Shown in pieces: positions 1-5,394 of a stretch of 5,396 nucleotides of DNA. The stretch's first letter is position 1; every line of letters starts with the position of its first letter. The stretch comes from Chromatiales bacterium (GTDB lineage: Bacteria > Pseudomonadota > Gammaproteobacteria > SZUA-152), in assembly GCA_026999335.1 (NCBI GenBank), contig JALTPW010000187.1:1-5396 (forward strand). The letters run 5' to 3'. The notes beneath the pieces are model-generated. The model did not search any database. It had not been told where the DNA came from and saw only the letters and a program-made list of their open reading frames with translations. Position numbers and translations under genes: made by a program.

Positions 1-255
1 GATCTCCCATACCGCCGCTGGGATATGGTGCTCGTAGGCGCCAGCGCCGGAAAAGCACAGGGGTTGGGCATTCTGTGCGGCGCGAGCATGCAACAGCTGG
101 CTGACGGCCAGTTCGTCGCGACCTGCGGGAATACCGTCAAGGGCATTCGCGCGTAGCTCGGGCGGGATCTCGTCGAACAGGTCTTCGATGCTGTCCACGC
201 TACAAGTCGCGAGCATGGCCCGGGTGTCATCCTCGGTGTGGGGAATGAAGGGCAT
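1..255 (-). CDS. gcvPA: Glycine dehydrogenase (decarboxylating) subunit 1, N-terminal part, runs off window
   Basis: This is the N-terminal 85 codons of the alpha subunit of the two-chain P-protein. Together with GcvPB the enzyme uses pyridoxal phosphate to decarboxylate glycine and pass the aminomethyl group to the lipoyl arm of GcvH. The translation begins MPFIPHTEDDTRAML and continues through VDSIEDLFDEIPPELR and FSGAGAYEHHIPAAV, the typical opening of GcvPA, including the conserved GAGAY-H-IPA stretch at about residues 70-80. The reading frame is open to base 1. The PLP lysine is not expected here because it lies in GcvPB. The ATG shares one base with the gcvH stop (TGATG), which implies translational coupling; no separate strong ribosome binding site is needed. 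Finding the split form rather than one long GcvP is the notable point. The family call is confident; the rest of the gene lies outside. Confidence 0.93.
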   Translation of the reverse strand, partial: MPFIPHTEDDTRAMLATCSVDSIEDLFDEIPPELRANALDGIPAGRDELAVSQLLHARAAQNAQPLCFSGAGAYEHHIPAAVWEI

Positions 256-650
256 CAGTGATCCTCTTCGGCAACCAGTTCGGCGTAGGTCTCGGCATCC
301 AGCAGCTCCTTCAGCTCGGCCTCGTCTTCCAGCCTGATGCGGAACAACCAGCCATCATTGTAGGCGTCCGTGTTGACGGTTTCAGGGGCATCCTCCAGCA
401 GCTCATTGGCCGCTACCACCTTGCCGCTCAGTGGGGTATACACATCGGAAGCAGCCTTCACCGACTCCACCACTGCGCATTCTTCACCCGCCTCCAAGGC
501 GGCGCCGGGTTCGGGCAGCTCAACGAACACCATGTCACCCAGCAAGGTTTGGGCGTGGTCGCTGATGCCCACGGTGGCAGTGCCGTCACCTTCGACACGC
601 ACCCATTCGTGGGACTTGGTGTATTTTAGTTCGCTGGGGATATTGCTCAT
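255..650 (-). CDS. gcvH: Glycine cleavage system H protein (lipoyl carrier)
   Basis: GcvH is the small mobile carrier of the glycine cleavage complex. Its lipoyl-lysine takes the aminomethyl group from the P-protein, presents it to GcvT, and is re-oxidised by the L-protein. The protein has 131 residues, normal for the family (about 125-130). It shows the family opening LKYTKSHEWV at residues 8-17, the GISDHAQ segment at 28-34 and the GD-VFVELP segment at 38-46. The lipoylation site is ESVKAASD at 62-69, with Lys65 as the modified residue. The C-terminal half carries the usual NDGWL-RI segment. The start is supported by a strong ribosome binding site (AGAGGAG at 663-657, seven bases before the ATG). 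The gene lies 126 bases after gcvT and overlaps gcvPA by one base, so it is part of the same transcription unit. Confidence 0.98.
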   Translation of the reverse strand: MSNIPSELKYTKSHEWVRVEGDGTATVGISDHAQTLLGDMVFVELPEPGAALEAGEECAVVESVKAASDVYTPLSGKVVAANELLEDAPETVNTDAYNDGWLFRIRLEDEAELKELLDAETYAELVAEEDH

Positions 651-656
651 GGTTTT

Positions 657-663
657 CTCCTCT
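657..663 (-). promoter_or_regulatory. Ribosome binding site of gcvH
   Basis: AGAGGAG on the minus strand, seven bases before the ATG at 650. It is a strong purine-rich Shine-Dalgarno sequence. It gives gcvH its own efficient initiation despite the REP doublet and 126-base gap after gcvT. Confidence 0.8.
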
Positions 664-689
664 GAAGGCTCCTCGGGCTGGATTCAGTC

Positions 690-757
690 TACTACGGGAG
701 CGGTTTTGCTCGCGATAGTCTTGTTTGTCTTTGTCGCGGCTAAAGCCGCTCCTACAA
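690..757. repeat. REP doublet (REPIN-like inverted pair) between gcvT and gcvH
   Basis: Two imperfect palindromic units sit in opposite orientation. The first, at about 693-716 on the plus strand, contains GGGAGCGGTTTTGCTCGCGA. The second, at about 757-733 on the minus strand, reads TGTAGGAGCGGCTTTAGCCG and then CGA; its core GCGGCTAAAGCCGC (736-749) is a perfect six-base-pair stem with a two-base loop. Both match the general form of REP sequences known from Pseudomonas and related gammaproteobacteria: a GGAGCGG head, a short palindrome, then CGCGA. Aligned by eye, about 18 of 26 bases agree. The inverted arrangement about 20 bases apart is that of a REPIN, a non-autonomous element normally mobilised by a RAYT transposase encoded elsewhere. 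In the gcv mRNA each unit would fold into a hairpin, which could stabilise the upstream gcvT message. No U-run follows, so it is not an obvious terminator. Confidence 0.75.
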
Positions 758-776
758 TAATCGATGCTGGTGATGT

Positions 777-1877
<1,101 letters not shown>

Positions 1878-1892
1878 GAGGTCAGGCCTCTT
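1878..1892 (-). promoter_or_regulatory. gcvT ribosome binding site inside a small hairpin
   Basis: On the minus strand AAGAGG (1892-1887) is the Shine-Dalgarno sequence for the ATG at 1877, and it decides that start. Its GAGG can pair with CCUC just before the start codon (1881-1878), leaving a five-base loop. The four-pair hairpin is weak alone, but it places the ribosome binding site in a self-pairing context just downstream of the glycine aptamers. Confidence 0.6.
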
Positions 1893-1912
1893 TTGAGAAC
1901 GAATAAAGGTTG

Positions 1913-1928
1913 GCAGGCACATGCCTGC
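1913..1928 (-). promoter_or_regulatory. Hairpin directly after aptamer 2 (possible expression platform)
   Basis: GCAGGCATGTGCCTGC on the minus strand folds as a six-pair GC-rich stem with a four-base loop. It starts three bases after the P1 region of the second glycine aptamer. It is followed by CAACCTTTATTC rather than a clean U-run, so it is at best a weak intrinsic terminator. It could compete with P1 of aptamer 2 or serve as a spacer stem. Whether it is the regulatory switch cannot be decided from sequence alone. Confidence 0.45.
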
Positions 1929-1933
1929 GGCCC

Positions 1934-2061
1934 CTCTGTCCGTTTACCTGAGAGCTTTAGGGCATTTCTATTCATTGCTTGCGGCCTTTGGGGTCGTAAG
2001 CAAATGAATAGAAACGTCCTTTACCCCTTCGGTGGGCCGGTTCACCGGCCTCTCTCCAGAG
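1934..2061 (-). promoter_or_regulatory. Glycine riboswitch aptamer 2 with an enlarged peripheral stem
   Basis: P1 is CTCTG (2061-2057) with CAGAG (1938-1934). The core has GGAGAGAGGCC, a GGCCGGTGAACCGGCC stem, CACCGAAGGGGTAA, and CTCTCAGGTAAACGGA before the closing strand. Between core segments, 2020-1959 forms an unusually long hairpin. Its arms TTTCTATTCATTTGCTT and AAGCAATGAATAGAAA pair over 16 base pairs with one bulged U, and further pairs lie on both sides. Peripheral stems of this riboswitch vary in length, so ligand binding should be retained. Confidence 0.9.
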
Positions 2062-2168
2062 TCAACCTGTCGCCTGCGGTTCATTTGCCTGAGCGATTCC
2101 GGGCGGTTGCGCCTTCGGCGGCAGCCAACGATCAACTGGCCACTCTCTCCCGCAGGGACTGAGGTTGA
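2062..2168 (-). promoter_or_regulatory. Leader-linker P0 helix of the tandem glycine riboswitch
   Basis: UCAACCU at 2168-2162, upstream of aptamer 1, is the exact complement of AGGUUGA at 2068-2062 in the linker between aptamers, giving seven Watson-Crick pairs. This position is where the leader-linker kink-turn of tandem glycine riboswitches has been described. It is expected to lower the glycine concentration needed for binding and to help the aptamers associate. The exact G-A pairs of a kink-turn were not resolved here. Confidence 0.75.
2073..2156 (-). promoter_or_regulatory. Glycine riboswitch aptamer 1
   Basis: The P1 strands CCTGCGG (2156-2150) and CCGCAGG (2079-2073) pair over seven base pairs. 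Inside lie GGGAGAGA (2151-2144), a variable stem, GCCGAAGGCGCAACCGCC and CTCAGGCAAATGAA before the closing strand. All are in the order seen in the glycine aptamer consensus. It is the compact aptamer of the pair. Confidence 0.92.
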
Positions 2169-2175
2169 GGTGCAG

Positions 2176-2181
2176 ACTATA
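2176..2181 (-). promoter_or_regulatory. Alternative -10 box for the gcv operon
   Basis: TATAGT on the minus strand would start transcription near 2171, so the RNA would begin almost exactly at the P0 leader strand of the riboswitch. Against it, there is no recognisable -35 box at 16-18 bases, so it would need an activator or tolerate a weak -35. Confidence 0.4.
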
Positions 2182-2220
2182 CCGGATTGCTGCGGGGGAA
2201 ACCATGCAGCCATTTGTCGG

Positions 2221-2250
2221 ATGATAGAACCTGGATTGAATGCTTCTCAA
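2221..2250 (-). promoter_or_regulatory. Candidate sigma-70 promoter for the gcv operon
   Basis: On the minus strand TTGAGA (2250-2245) and TATCAT (2226-2221) are separated by 18 bases, a good sigma-70 arrangement. Transcription would start near 2214, about 45 bases before the riboswitch leader helix. A competing candidate is the -10 box at 2181-2176. Confidence 0.5.
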
Positions 2251-2275
2251 GTATCGAGTTTTTGATAGGTTGTAG

Positions 2276-2292
2276 TGTGCGCTGTGCGCACA
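2276..2292. repeat. Palindrome in the divergent control region
   Basis: TGTGCGC and GCGCACA form perfect seven-base arms around TGT. It lies between the gcv promoter and the plus-strand gene at 2411, upstream of both divergent units. It could be an operator or simply a hairpin. No U-run follows on the plus strand (AAAATATGG), so it is not a convincing terminator. Nothing else definite was found in 2251-2399, apart from short inverted repeats at 2336-2341/2366-2371 and 2372-2376/2381-2385. Confidence 0.4.
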
Positions 2293-2399
2293 AAATATGG
2301 ACAATCAGGCTGAGGAACGAACTCAGCCACACTTGCCGCCGGTAATAACAGTATGTGACTATCTTCGGCGGGTTGTTTTCACAACGACAAGCATAAAAC

Positions 2400-2404
2400 A
2401 GGAG
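2400..2404 (+). promoter_or_regulatory. Ribosome binding site deciding the start at 2411
   Basis: AGGAG lies six bases before the ATG at 2411. The alternative upstream ATG at 2297 is preceded by GCGCACAAAAT with no purine-rich site. The shorter protein, beginning MASSRIPGPLGIG, is therefore preferred. Confidence 0.75.
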
Positions 2405-2410
2405 CTAACT

Positions 2411-3349
2411 ATGGCCAGCAGCAGAATTCCAGGCCCACTCGGGATAGGGCCGGCATCTCCCCCCATTAACGATGGCACATTGGCGCTGACGAATTCACCA
2501 CTTCCAGGGCCTCTTGGTATTGGAACGCCTGCAAACTATTTTTCGGCATTGTGTACCGGCAGGGATCCAAAGCTGACCCTGGGAGAAGAAGCCACCCTGC
2601 GTGCATTACTGAAGCAGTACCCCGGCGACGAGGTTCTGGCCCTGGGCGAACTTATGGAAACCCTGCCCGCCGGCGAGGACAGCCTCAAGGCCTTTGCCGG
2701 TGGCCTGCTGGGCGCCTCCCGGGCCCGGGGCAAGGGGTATATCCAGGCATTACAGGCCTATAACGACAGCCTGGTGCAATGGAAAAACGCGCCCAAAAAA
2801 CAGCGCAACAACATCAAGATTGAAAAAGTGCAACCGGCCCATGAACGGCTCAACGCATCCTATAACAGCGAGCTGAGGCGCATGGCCCGCCGGGGATCGC
2901 CTGCTCTGAAAAGCCCGCAGCAGGGCATGCGGATACTGCGCAGCCGCCAGCACAGCATCGACCTGACCGGCAGCCGTGACGTCTGGCGCCTGAAGAGCCT
3001 CCTGAAAATCGCCCGAGTGAGCGCCTATGGCACCATCATCATCGATGCCGGGTTGGCGGGCCAGAAAGTGCAGGATGCCCGTGATGCGGGAGGCAATGCG
3101 GAGAAGGTGGCGTATGAGGAGTATGCGGCGCTGATTGGGGGTATTGCGGTAGCGGGCTTTACAACTTTTGCTGTCGGTATCTTTCTCGGCCCAGGACTGA
3201 TTATCCTTACCGTGGCCGGTGGCGTCAGTGCATTAGCGGGAGCGAAATTCGGCCGCTGGATTGGTGAAGTGCTCTACGAGCAGATATCAGCCTACGAGGC
3301 GGCGATGCCGCCAGAACGGAAAAAGCAACTATTGTCCGAGATACCCTGA
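2411..3349 (+). CDS. Unassigned protein with duplicated PGPLGIG motif and C-terminal glycine-rich membrane hairpin; putative secreted toxin
   Basis: I do not recognise a named family. From the ATG at 2411 the protein has 312 residues. The first 40 carry a duplicated motif: PGPLGIG at 7-13 and again at 32-38, joined by a segment containing INDGTLALTNSP. Residues 55-200 look soluble, helical and basic (for example KNAPKKQRNNIKIEK at 125-139). Residues 238-282 are a hydrophobic, glycine-rich hairpin (IGGIAVAGFTTFAVG, then LGPGLIILTVAGGVSALAGA), enough for two membrane segments with glycine-zipper spacing. A charged tail ends the protein. There is no signal peptide. AGGAG at 2400-2404, six bases before the ATG, fixes the start; an in-frame ATG at 2297 adds 38 residues without a ribosome binding site. 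Together with the membrane protein encoded next, the layout resembles a pore-forming contact-dependent or type VI effector and its immunity gene. This is inference only; no secretion gene is in view. Confidence 0.8.
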   Translation: MASSRIPGPLGIGPASPPINDGTLALTNSPLPGPLGIGTPANYFSALCTGRDPKLTLGEEATLRALLKQYPGDEVLALGELMETLPAGEDSLKAFAGGLLGASRARGKGYIQALQAYNDSLVQWKNAPKKQRNNIKIEKVQPAHERLNASYNSELRRMARRGSPALKSPQQGMRILRSRQHSIDLTGSRDVWRLKSLLKIARVSAYGTIIIDAGLAGQKVQDARDAGGNAEKVAYEEYAALIGGIAVAGFTTFAVGIFLGPGLIILTVAGGVSALAGAKFGRWIGEVLYEQISAYEAAMPPERKKQLLSEIP

Positions 3350-3381
3350 GCATAATATAAACGCAACGGTAGGCATCAGGG

Positions 3382-3786
3382 GTGGAGCTTTCGTCCGAAG
3401 TTAAAGAGTGGCTTACACTGCTGCTAGCGTTTAGTGGTGGTATTGGTGCATTGGGGTACTTTGTTTTGCTCCCCATTCTATACTTTCGGCTAACACGAAA
3501 ATACGACGCCATGTTCCCTGAATATGATCGTATTATACCGCTGAGCTCAATTATGGGAGTCGTCGTGAGGACGGGATACTACGCTTCGTTTATTCTTTTT
3601 AAAAACCTCATCAACGGCAAACGCCACAAAATCATGCATAACGTCACCAATGGTTATGATTTCCGTGGCAACGCCCCATGGCCAGACATTTTTTTGAGTT
3701 ATGTATATCTGTTTTTTGCCATTTTATGCTTAGGAAGTTTGATTATTTTTCTTTTTTTAACTAAAGTTCTTGGCATTGAATTATGA
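3382..3786 (+). CDS. Small integral membrane protein, candidate immunity partner of the upstream gene
   Basis: I do not recognise a named family. The 134-residue protein has a strong membrane segment at about 11-36 (LTLLLAFSGGIGALGYFVLLPILYF), a weaker hydrophobic stretch at 56-75, and a strong C-terminal segment at about 102-127 (DIFLSYVYLFFAILCLGSLI, then IFLFL). The loop between is basic and polar (KNLINGKRHKIMHNVTNGYDFRG). The start is a GTG, with only AGG or CAGGG upstream, so initiation is probably modest or coupled. The gene begins 32 bases after the upstream stop, in the same direction, and is visibly richer in A and T than its neighbour and the gcv genes, a common trait of immunity genes and of acquired DNA. 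Immunity proteins against pore-forming toxins are often small multi-pass membrane proteins, which fits, but no homology was seen. An unrelated small membrane protein remains possible. Confidence 0.75.
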   Translation: MELSSEVKEWLTLLLAFSGGIGALGYFVLLPILYFRLTRKYDAMFPEYDRIIPLSSIMGVVVRTGYYASFILFKNLINGKRHKIMHNVTNGYDFRGNAPWPDIFLSYVYLFFAILCLGSLIIFLFLTKVLGIEL

Positions 3787-3821
3787 AATTTAAATTAAAG
3801 GAATCAAGTCTAGTAATATAT

Positions 3822-3829
3822 AATTATAA
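3822..3829. repeat. Presumed left target-site duplication of the IS66 element
   Basis: IS66-family elements usually duplicate eight bases of target. The eight bases next to the left terminus are AATTATAA. Only two bases (AA, 5395-5396) are visible beyond the right terminus, and they match the first two of these. This is consistent but far from proof. The stretch 3787-3829 is AT-rich and holds no gene or clear terminator. Confidence 0.45.
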
Positions 3830-3843
3830 GTAACTACTCAGCC
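3830..3843 (+). repeat. IS66 left terminal inverted repeat
   Basis: GTAACTACTCAGCC, identical over 14 bases to the reverse complement of 5381-5394. The match stops sharply on both sides (the inner bases differ and the outer flanks A and T disagree), which fixes the element boundary at 3830. Confidence 0.9.
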
Positions 3844-3851
3844 TACCTGTA

Positions 3852-5324
3852 TCATTTTTCTTCGCAAAAAATCAGCGCAGTACCATCAAAGGCATCGCTC
3901 AATGCATTGAAGACATTATGCCCCTGTTTTTTAAGCGTAGAGATGTAGCCGCGAATGCGGCAAAATGTTTGCGCGCCCTGGTTAGAGCGAAAGCAGCCGG
4001 AGACCTTTTGCTTCACCTTGACCATGCGCACATCACGTTCGGCCAGGTTGTTATCGAAGGGTAGCGAGAAGTCGTATAAAAACGCCAGCACCTCCTTTTT
4101 GTGGTTCACCAAGCGGTCATGGAGGTTTTTAACTTTGTGCTGTTTCGTTCTTCCGCGTTTCTTGTTTTTATCGACAGATAACACCGGAAGCTCATCGCGA
4201 CCCGCGCGCAACAGACGACTGTAACGCCGATCAAAGTAGGTGATGCGCGATACCGTTAGTGAGGGTGCATTAGCCACCTTGGCATCATCGACCTCTCGCT
4301 TGGCATCCAGTAAACATTGGCTCAATTTGGCGGCCCACTGTTGTTGATGCTGCTCATGGGCAAACGTGAGTTCACGTAGATGATGTGCATTGCAAAGCAC
4401 ATGTTGACAATTATAGCTGTAGTAACTGGCCCAATGATCATGGACGGCGTAGCCCTGATAATCAGGCAGTATGGCCATGACGTCCATGGCCGCTTGTCCC
4501 CGCTTGGGATCGATGTGATAGCAGGTCAGTTGCGAAGTTGAGGCAACGTGTAGCCAGTTTAAGCTTTTCTCTAAGCGAATACTGCTTTCATCGAAGTGGA
4601 CGACGTTACTGCTTCTCAGCAGAGTTTTGACTGTTTCGTCAAATGTTTCAAGCTTCTGATGGCCTCGGCTGAGTATGTTGTTGAGCGTACCCTGGCTCAA
4701 TTTGATTTGAAACAGGTCGTGAAAGAGTTCCTGCAAACGCTGGTACGGGAGCAGTTGGTATTGACTCAGATAGGCTGCTGTTGCGTGTACGCGATTGCCG
4801 TACTGCACGGGCTGCGTTACTTGCGCCGGAAACTCGGCCTTCACGCGAGCGGCGCAATGGGGACAGGTTTTGATCTGTGCGCGATGCTCTGTGACGCAAA
4901 CGTTAATCTCTGGAAGGTCGAAGACCTGGCGTGCTTCATGCTGAGTCGATGCTTGCTCTGACAAGTCCGCATGGCAGTGGTTACATTGAGTGACCGCATG
5001 TTCCTGAACATGGTGCGGGTGTTCGACCTGTTTGAAGGTGCTGCCTTTATGTCCGGGTTGCCCACCACTTTTACGCCCACTTTTACGCCCACTTTTTTTG
5101 CGCTGGCTTTTTGGCTTGGGTTTGCCATAACCATCACTAGAAGGCGGCTTGCTGCTGTTACGACTGTTCTTGGCCAGCTTGTTTTTTAGTGCCTCGATCT
5201 CTTTTTCCAGCCCGGCAATACGGGCACACTGAACTTGCAAGAACTCAACCTGCTGCGAGAGCAGAATGATCAACTCATCTTTTTCTGTGTGGCTGAGACT
5301 CTTTAGATCGGGTAGGGGTTGCAT
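3852..5324 (-). CDS. IS66-family transposase (TnpC type)
   Basis: This DDE transposase of 490 residues catalyses cutting and joining of the IS ends. In order it shows an N-terminal leucine-rich coiled coil (about 14-50) and the family signature KNSRNSSKPPSSDG at 52-65. A basic linker follows with three KSG units (77-88), then GGQPGHKG at 87-94. A zinc-binding region has cysteine pairs C114/C117 and C154/C157. The catalytic core has Asp245 in VVHFDESS, Asp296 in YAVHDHWASY and Glu429 in PFDNNLAERDVR. The C-terminus has the IS66 segment VSGCFRSNQGAQTFCRIRGY at 441-460. Length and motifs are complete with no stop or frameshift. The start MQPLPDLKSLSHTEKDEL is typical of single-ORF IS66 members. 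No Shine-Dalgarno sequence precedes the ATG; the promoter lies so close that the message is nearly leaderless. It is the only gene in the element. Confidence 0.96.
   Translation of the reverse strand: MQPLPDLKSLSHTEKDELIILLSQQVEFLQVQCARIAGLEKEIEALKNKLAKNSRNSSKPPSSDGYGKPKPKSQRKKSGRKSGRKSGGQPGHKGSTFKQVEHPHHVQEHAVTQCNHCHADLSEQASTQHEARQVFDLPEINVCVTEHRAQIKTCPHCAARVKAEFPAQVTQPVQYGNRVHATAAYLSQYQLLPYQRLQELFHDLFQIKLSQGTLNNILSRGHQKLETFDETVKTLLRSSNVVHFDESSIRLEKSLNWLHVASTSQLTCYHIDPKRGQAAMDVMAILPDYQGYAVHDHWASYYSYNCQHVLCNAHHLRELTFAHEQHQQQWAAKLSQCLLDAKREVDDAKVANAPSLTVSRITYFDRRYSRLLRAGRDELPVLSVDKNKKRGRTKQHKVKNLHDRLVNHKKEVLAFLYDFSLPFDNNLAERDVRMVKVKQKVSGCFRSNQGAQTFCRIRGYISTLKKQGHNVFNALSDAFDGTALIFCEEK
5069..5092 (-). 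repeat. Tandem 12-base repeat within the transposase gene
   Basis: Two full copies of TTTTACGCCCAC (plus strand) lie head to tail, flanked by partial copies. They encode the repeated KSGR units of the basic linker between the coiled coil and the zinc-binding region. The number of units could vary between copies by slippage without breaking the frame. Confidence 0.8.
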
Positions 5325-5334
5325 GGCTGTGGAG

Positions 5335-5362
5335 GTTATATCACAATCTATCCGTTATTCAA
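5335..5362 (-). promoter_or_regulatory. Transposase promoter
   Basis: On the minus strand TTGAAT (5362-5357) and TATAAC (5340-5335) are 16 bases apart, a good sigma-70 match. The start of transcription would fall near 5330-5328, leaving only about four to six bases before the transposase ATG at 5324. The -35 box overlaps the palindrome at 5342-5371. Confidence 0.55.
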
Positions 5363-5371
5363 TAGATTGTG
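5342..5371. repeat. Subterminal palindrome upstream of the transposase
   Basis: The arms CACAATCTAT (5342-5351) and ATAGATTGTG (5362-5371) are perfect ten-base complements separated by ten bases. The palindrome lies just inside the right terminus and covers the -35 box and spacer of the transposase promoter. It could bind a regulator or the transposase, or fold in RNA entering from outside the element. Confidence 0.75.
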
Positions 5372-5380
5372 GACGTTTCG

Positions 5381-5394
5381 GGCTGAGTAGTTAC
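5381..5394 (-). repeat. IS66 right terminal inverted repeat
   Basis: On the minus strand it reads GTAACTACTCAGCC, a perfect match to the left terminus. The last two bases of the window (AA) lie outside the element. Confidence 0.9.

Larger units (their letters stand above)
1931..2168 (-). promoter_or_regulatory. Tandem glycine riboswitch in the gcvT leader
   Basis: Two consecutive glycine aptamers are readable in the 5' leader of gcvT, read from 2168 down to 1931. Each has the conserved parts in order: a P1 strand, GGAGAGA, a CCGAAGG core, CUCAGG with a short A-rich stretch, and the closing P1 strand. This matches the known glycine riboswitch class found upstream of gcvT operons in gammaproteobacteria. 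A helix between the leader (UCAACCU, 2168-2162) and the inter-aptamer linker (AGGUUGA, 2068-2062) corresponds to the P0/kink-turn interaction described for this class. The element ends 54 bases before the gcvT start. By analogy with other gcv operons, glycine binding would be expected to raise expression; the direction is not proved by the sequence. Confidence 0.95.
3830..5394. mobile_element. Complete IS66-family insertion sequence, single-ORF type
   Basis: The element is 1565 bases long and is bounded by perfect 14-base terminal inverted repeats, GTAACTACTCAGCC at 3830-3843 and its reverse complement at 5381-5394. Its ends begin GTAA, as is usual in IS66. It contains a single long gene, an IS66 TnpC-type transposase on the minus strand with all expected catalytic residues. 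There is no tnpA or tnpB accessory gene, as in the ISBst12-like subgroup. Both ends and the reading frame are intact, so the copy may still be active. It sits 43 bases after the putative immunity gene and interrupts neither visible gene. Confidence 0.93.

Noticed and set aside
258..629. Plus-strand reading frame opposite gcvH
   Set aside because: It mirrors gcvH almost exactly and has no ribosome binding site or family features.
1878..1922. Upstream in-frame ATG at 1922 as the gcvT start
   Set aside because: The added 15 residues do not match the family, no Shine-Dalgarno sequence precedes it, and the ATG falls in the loop of the hairpin after aptamer 2. The ATG at 1877 has AAGAGG upstream and aligns with E. 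coli GcvT.
2336..2385. Short inverted repeats (CCGCCG/CGGCGG and GTTGT/ACAAC) as a terminator or riboswitch
   Set aside because: The arms are only five to six bases with a 24-base or 4-base loop and no U-run. They are too weak to call as a functional element.
2297..2410. Upstream in-frame ATG at 2297 for the plus-strand gene
   Set aside because: There is no ribosome binding site, and the 38 added residues look like translated leader. AGGAG before 2411 supports the shorter protein.
4596..4961. Plus-strand frames opposite the transposase
   Set aside because: They are antisense to an intact IS66 transposase and lack any recognised motif. IS66 accessory genes tnpA and tnpB would be on the same strand as tnpC.
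5069..5092. Direct repeats considered as a CRISPR-like array
   Set aside because: The units are 12 bases, in tandem without spacers, and lie in frame within the transposase gene.
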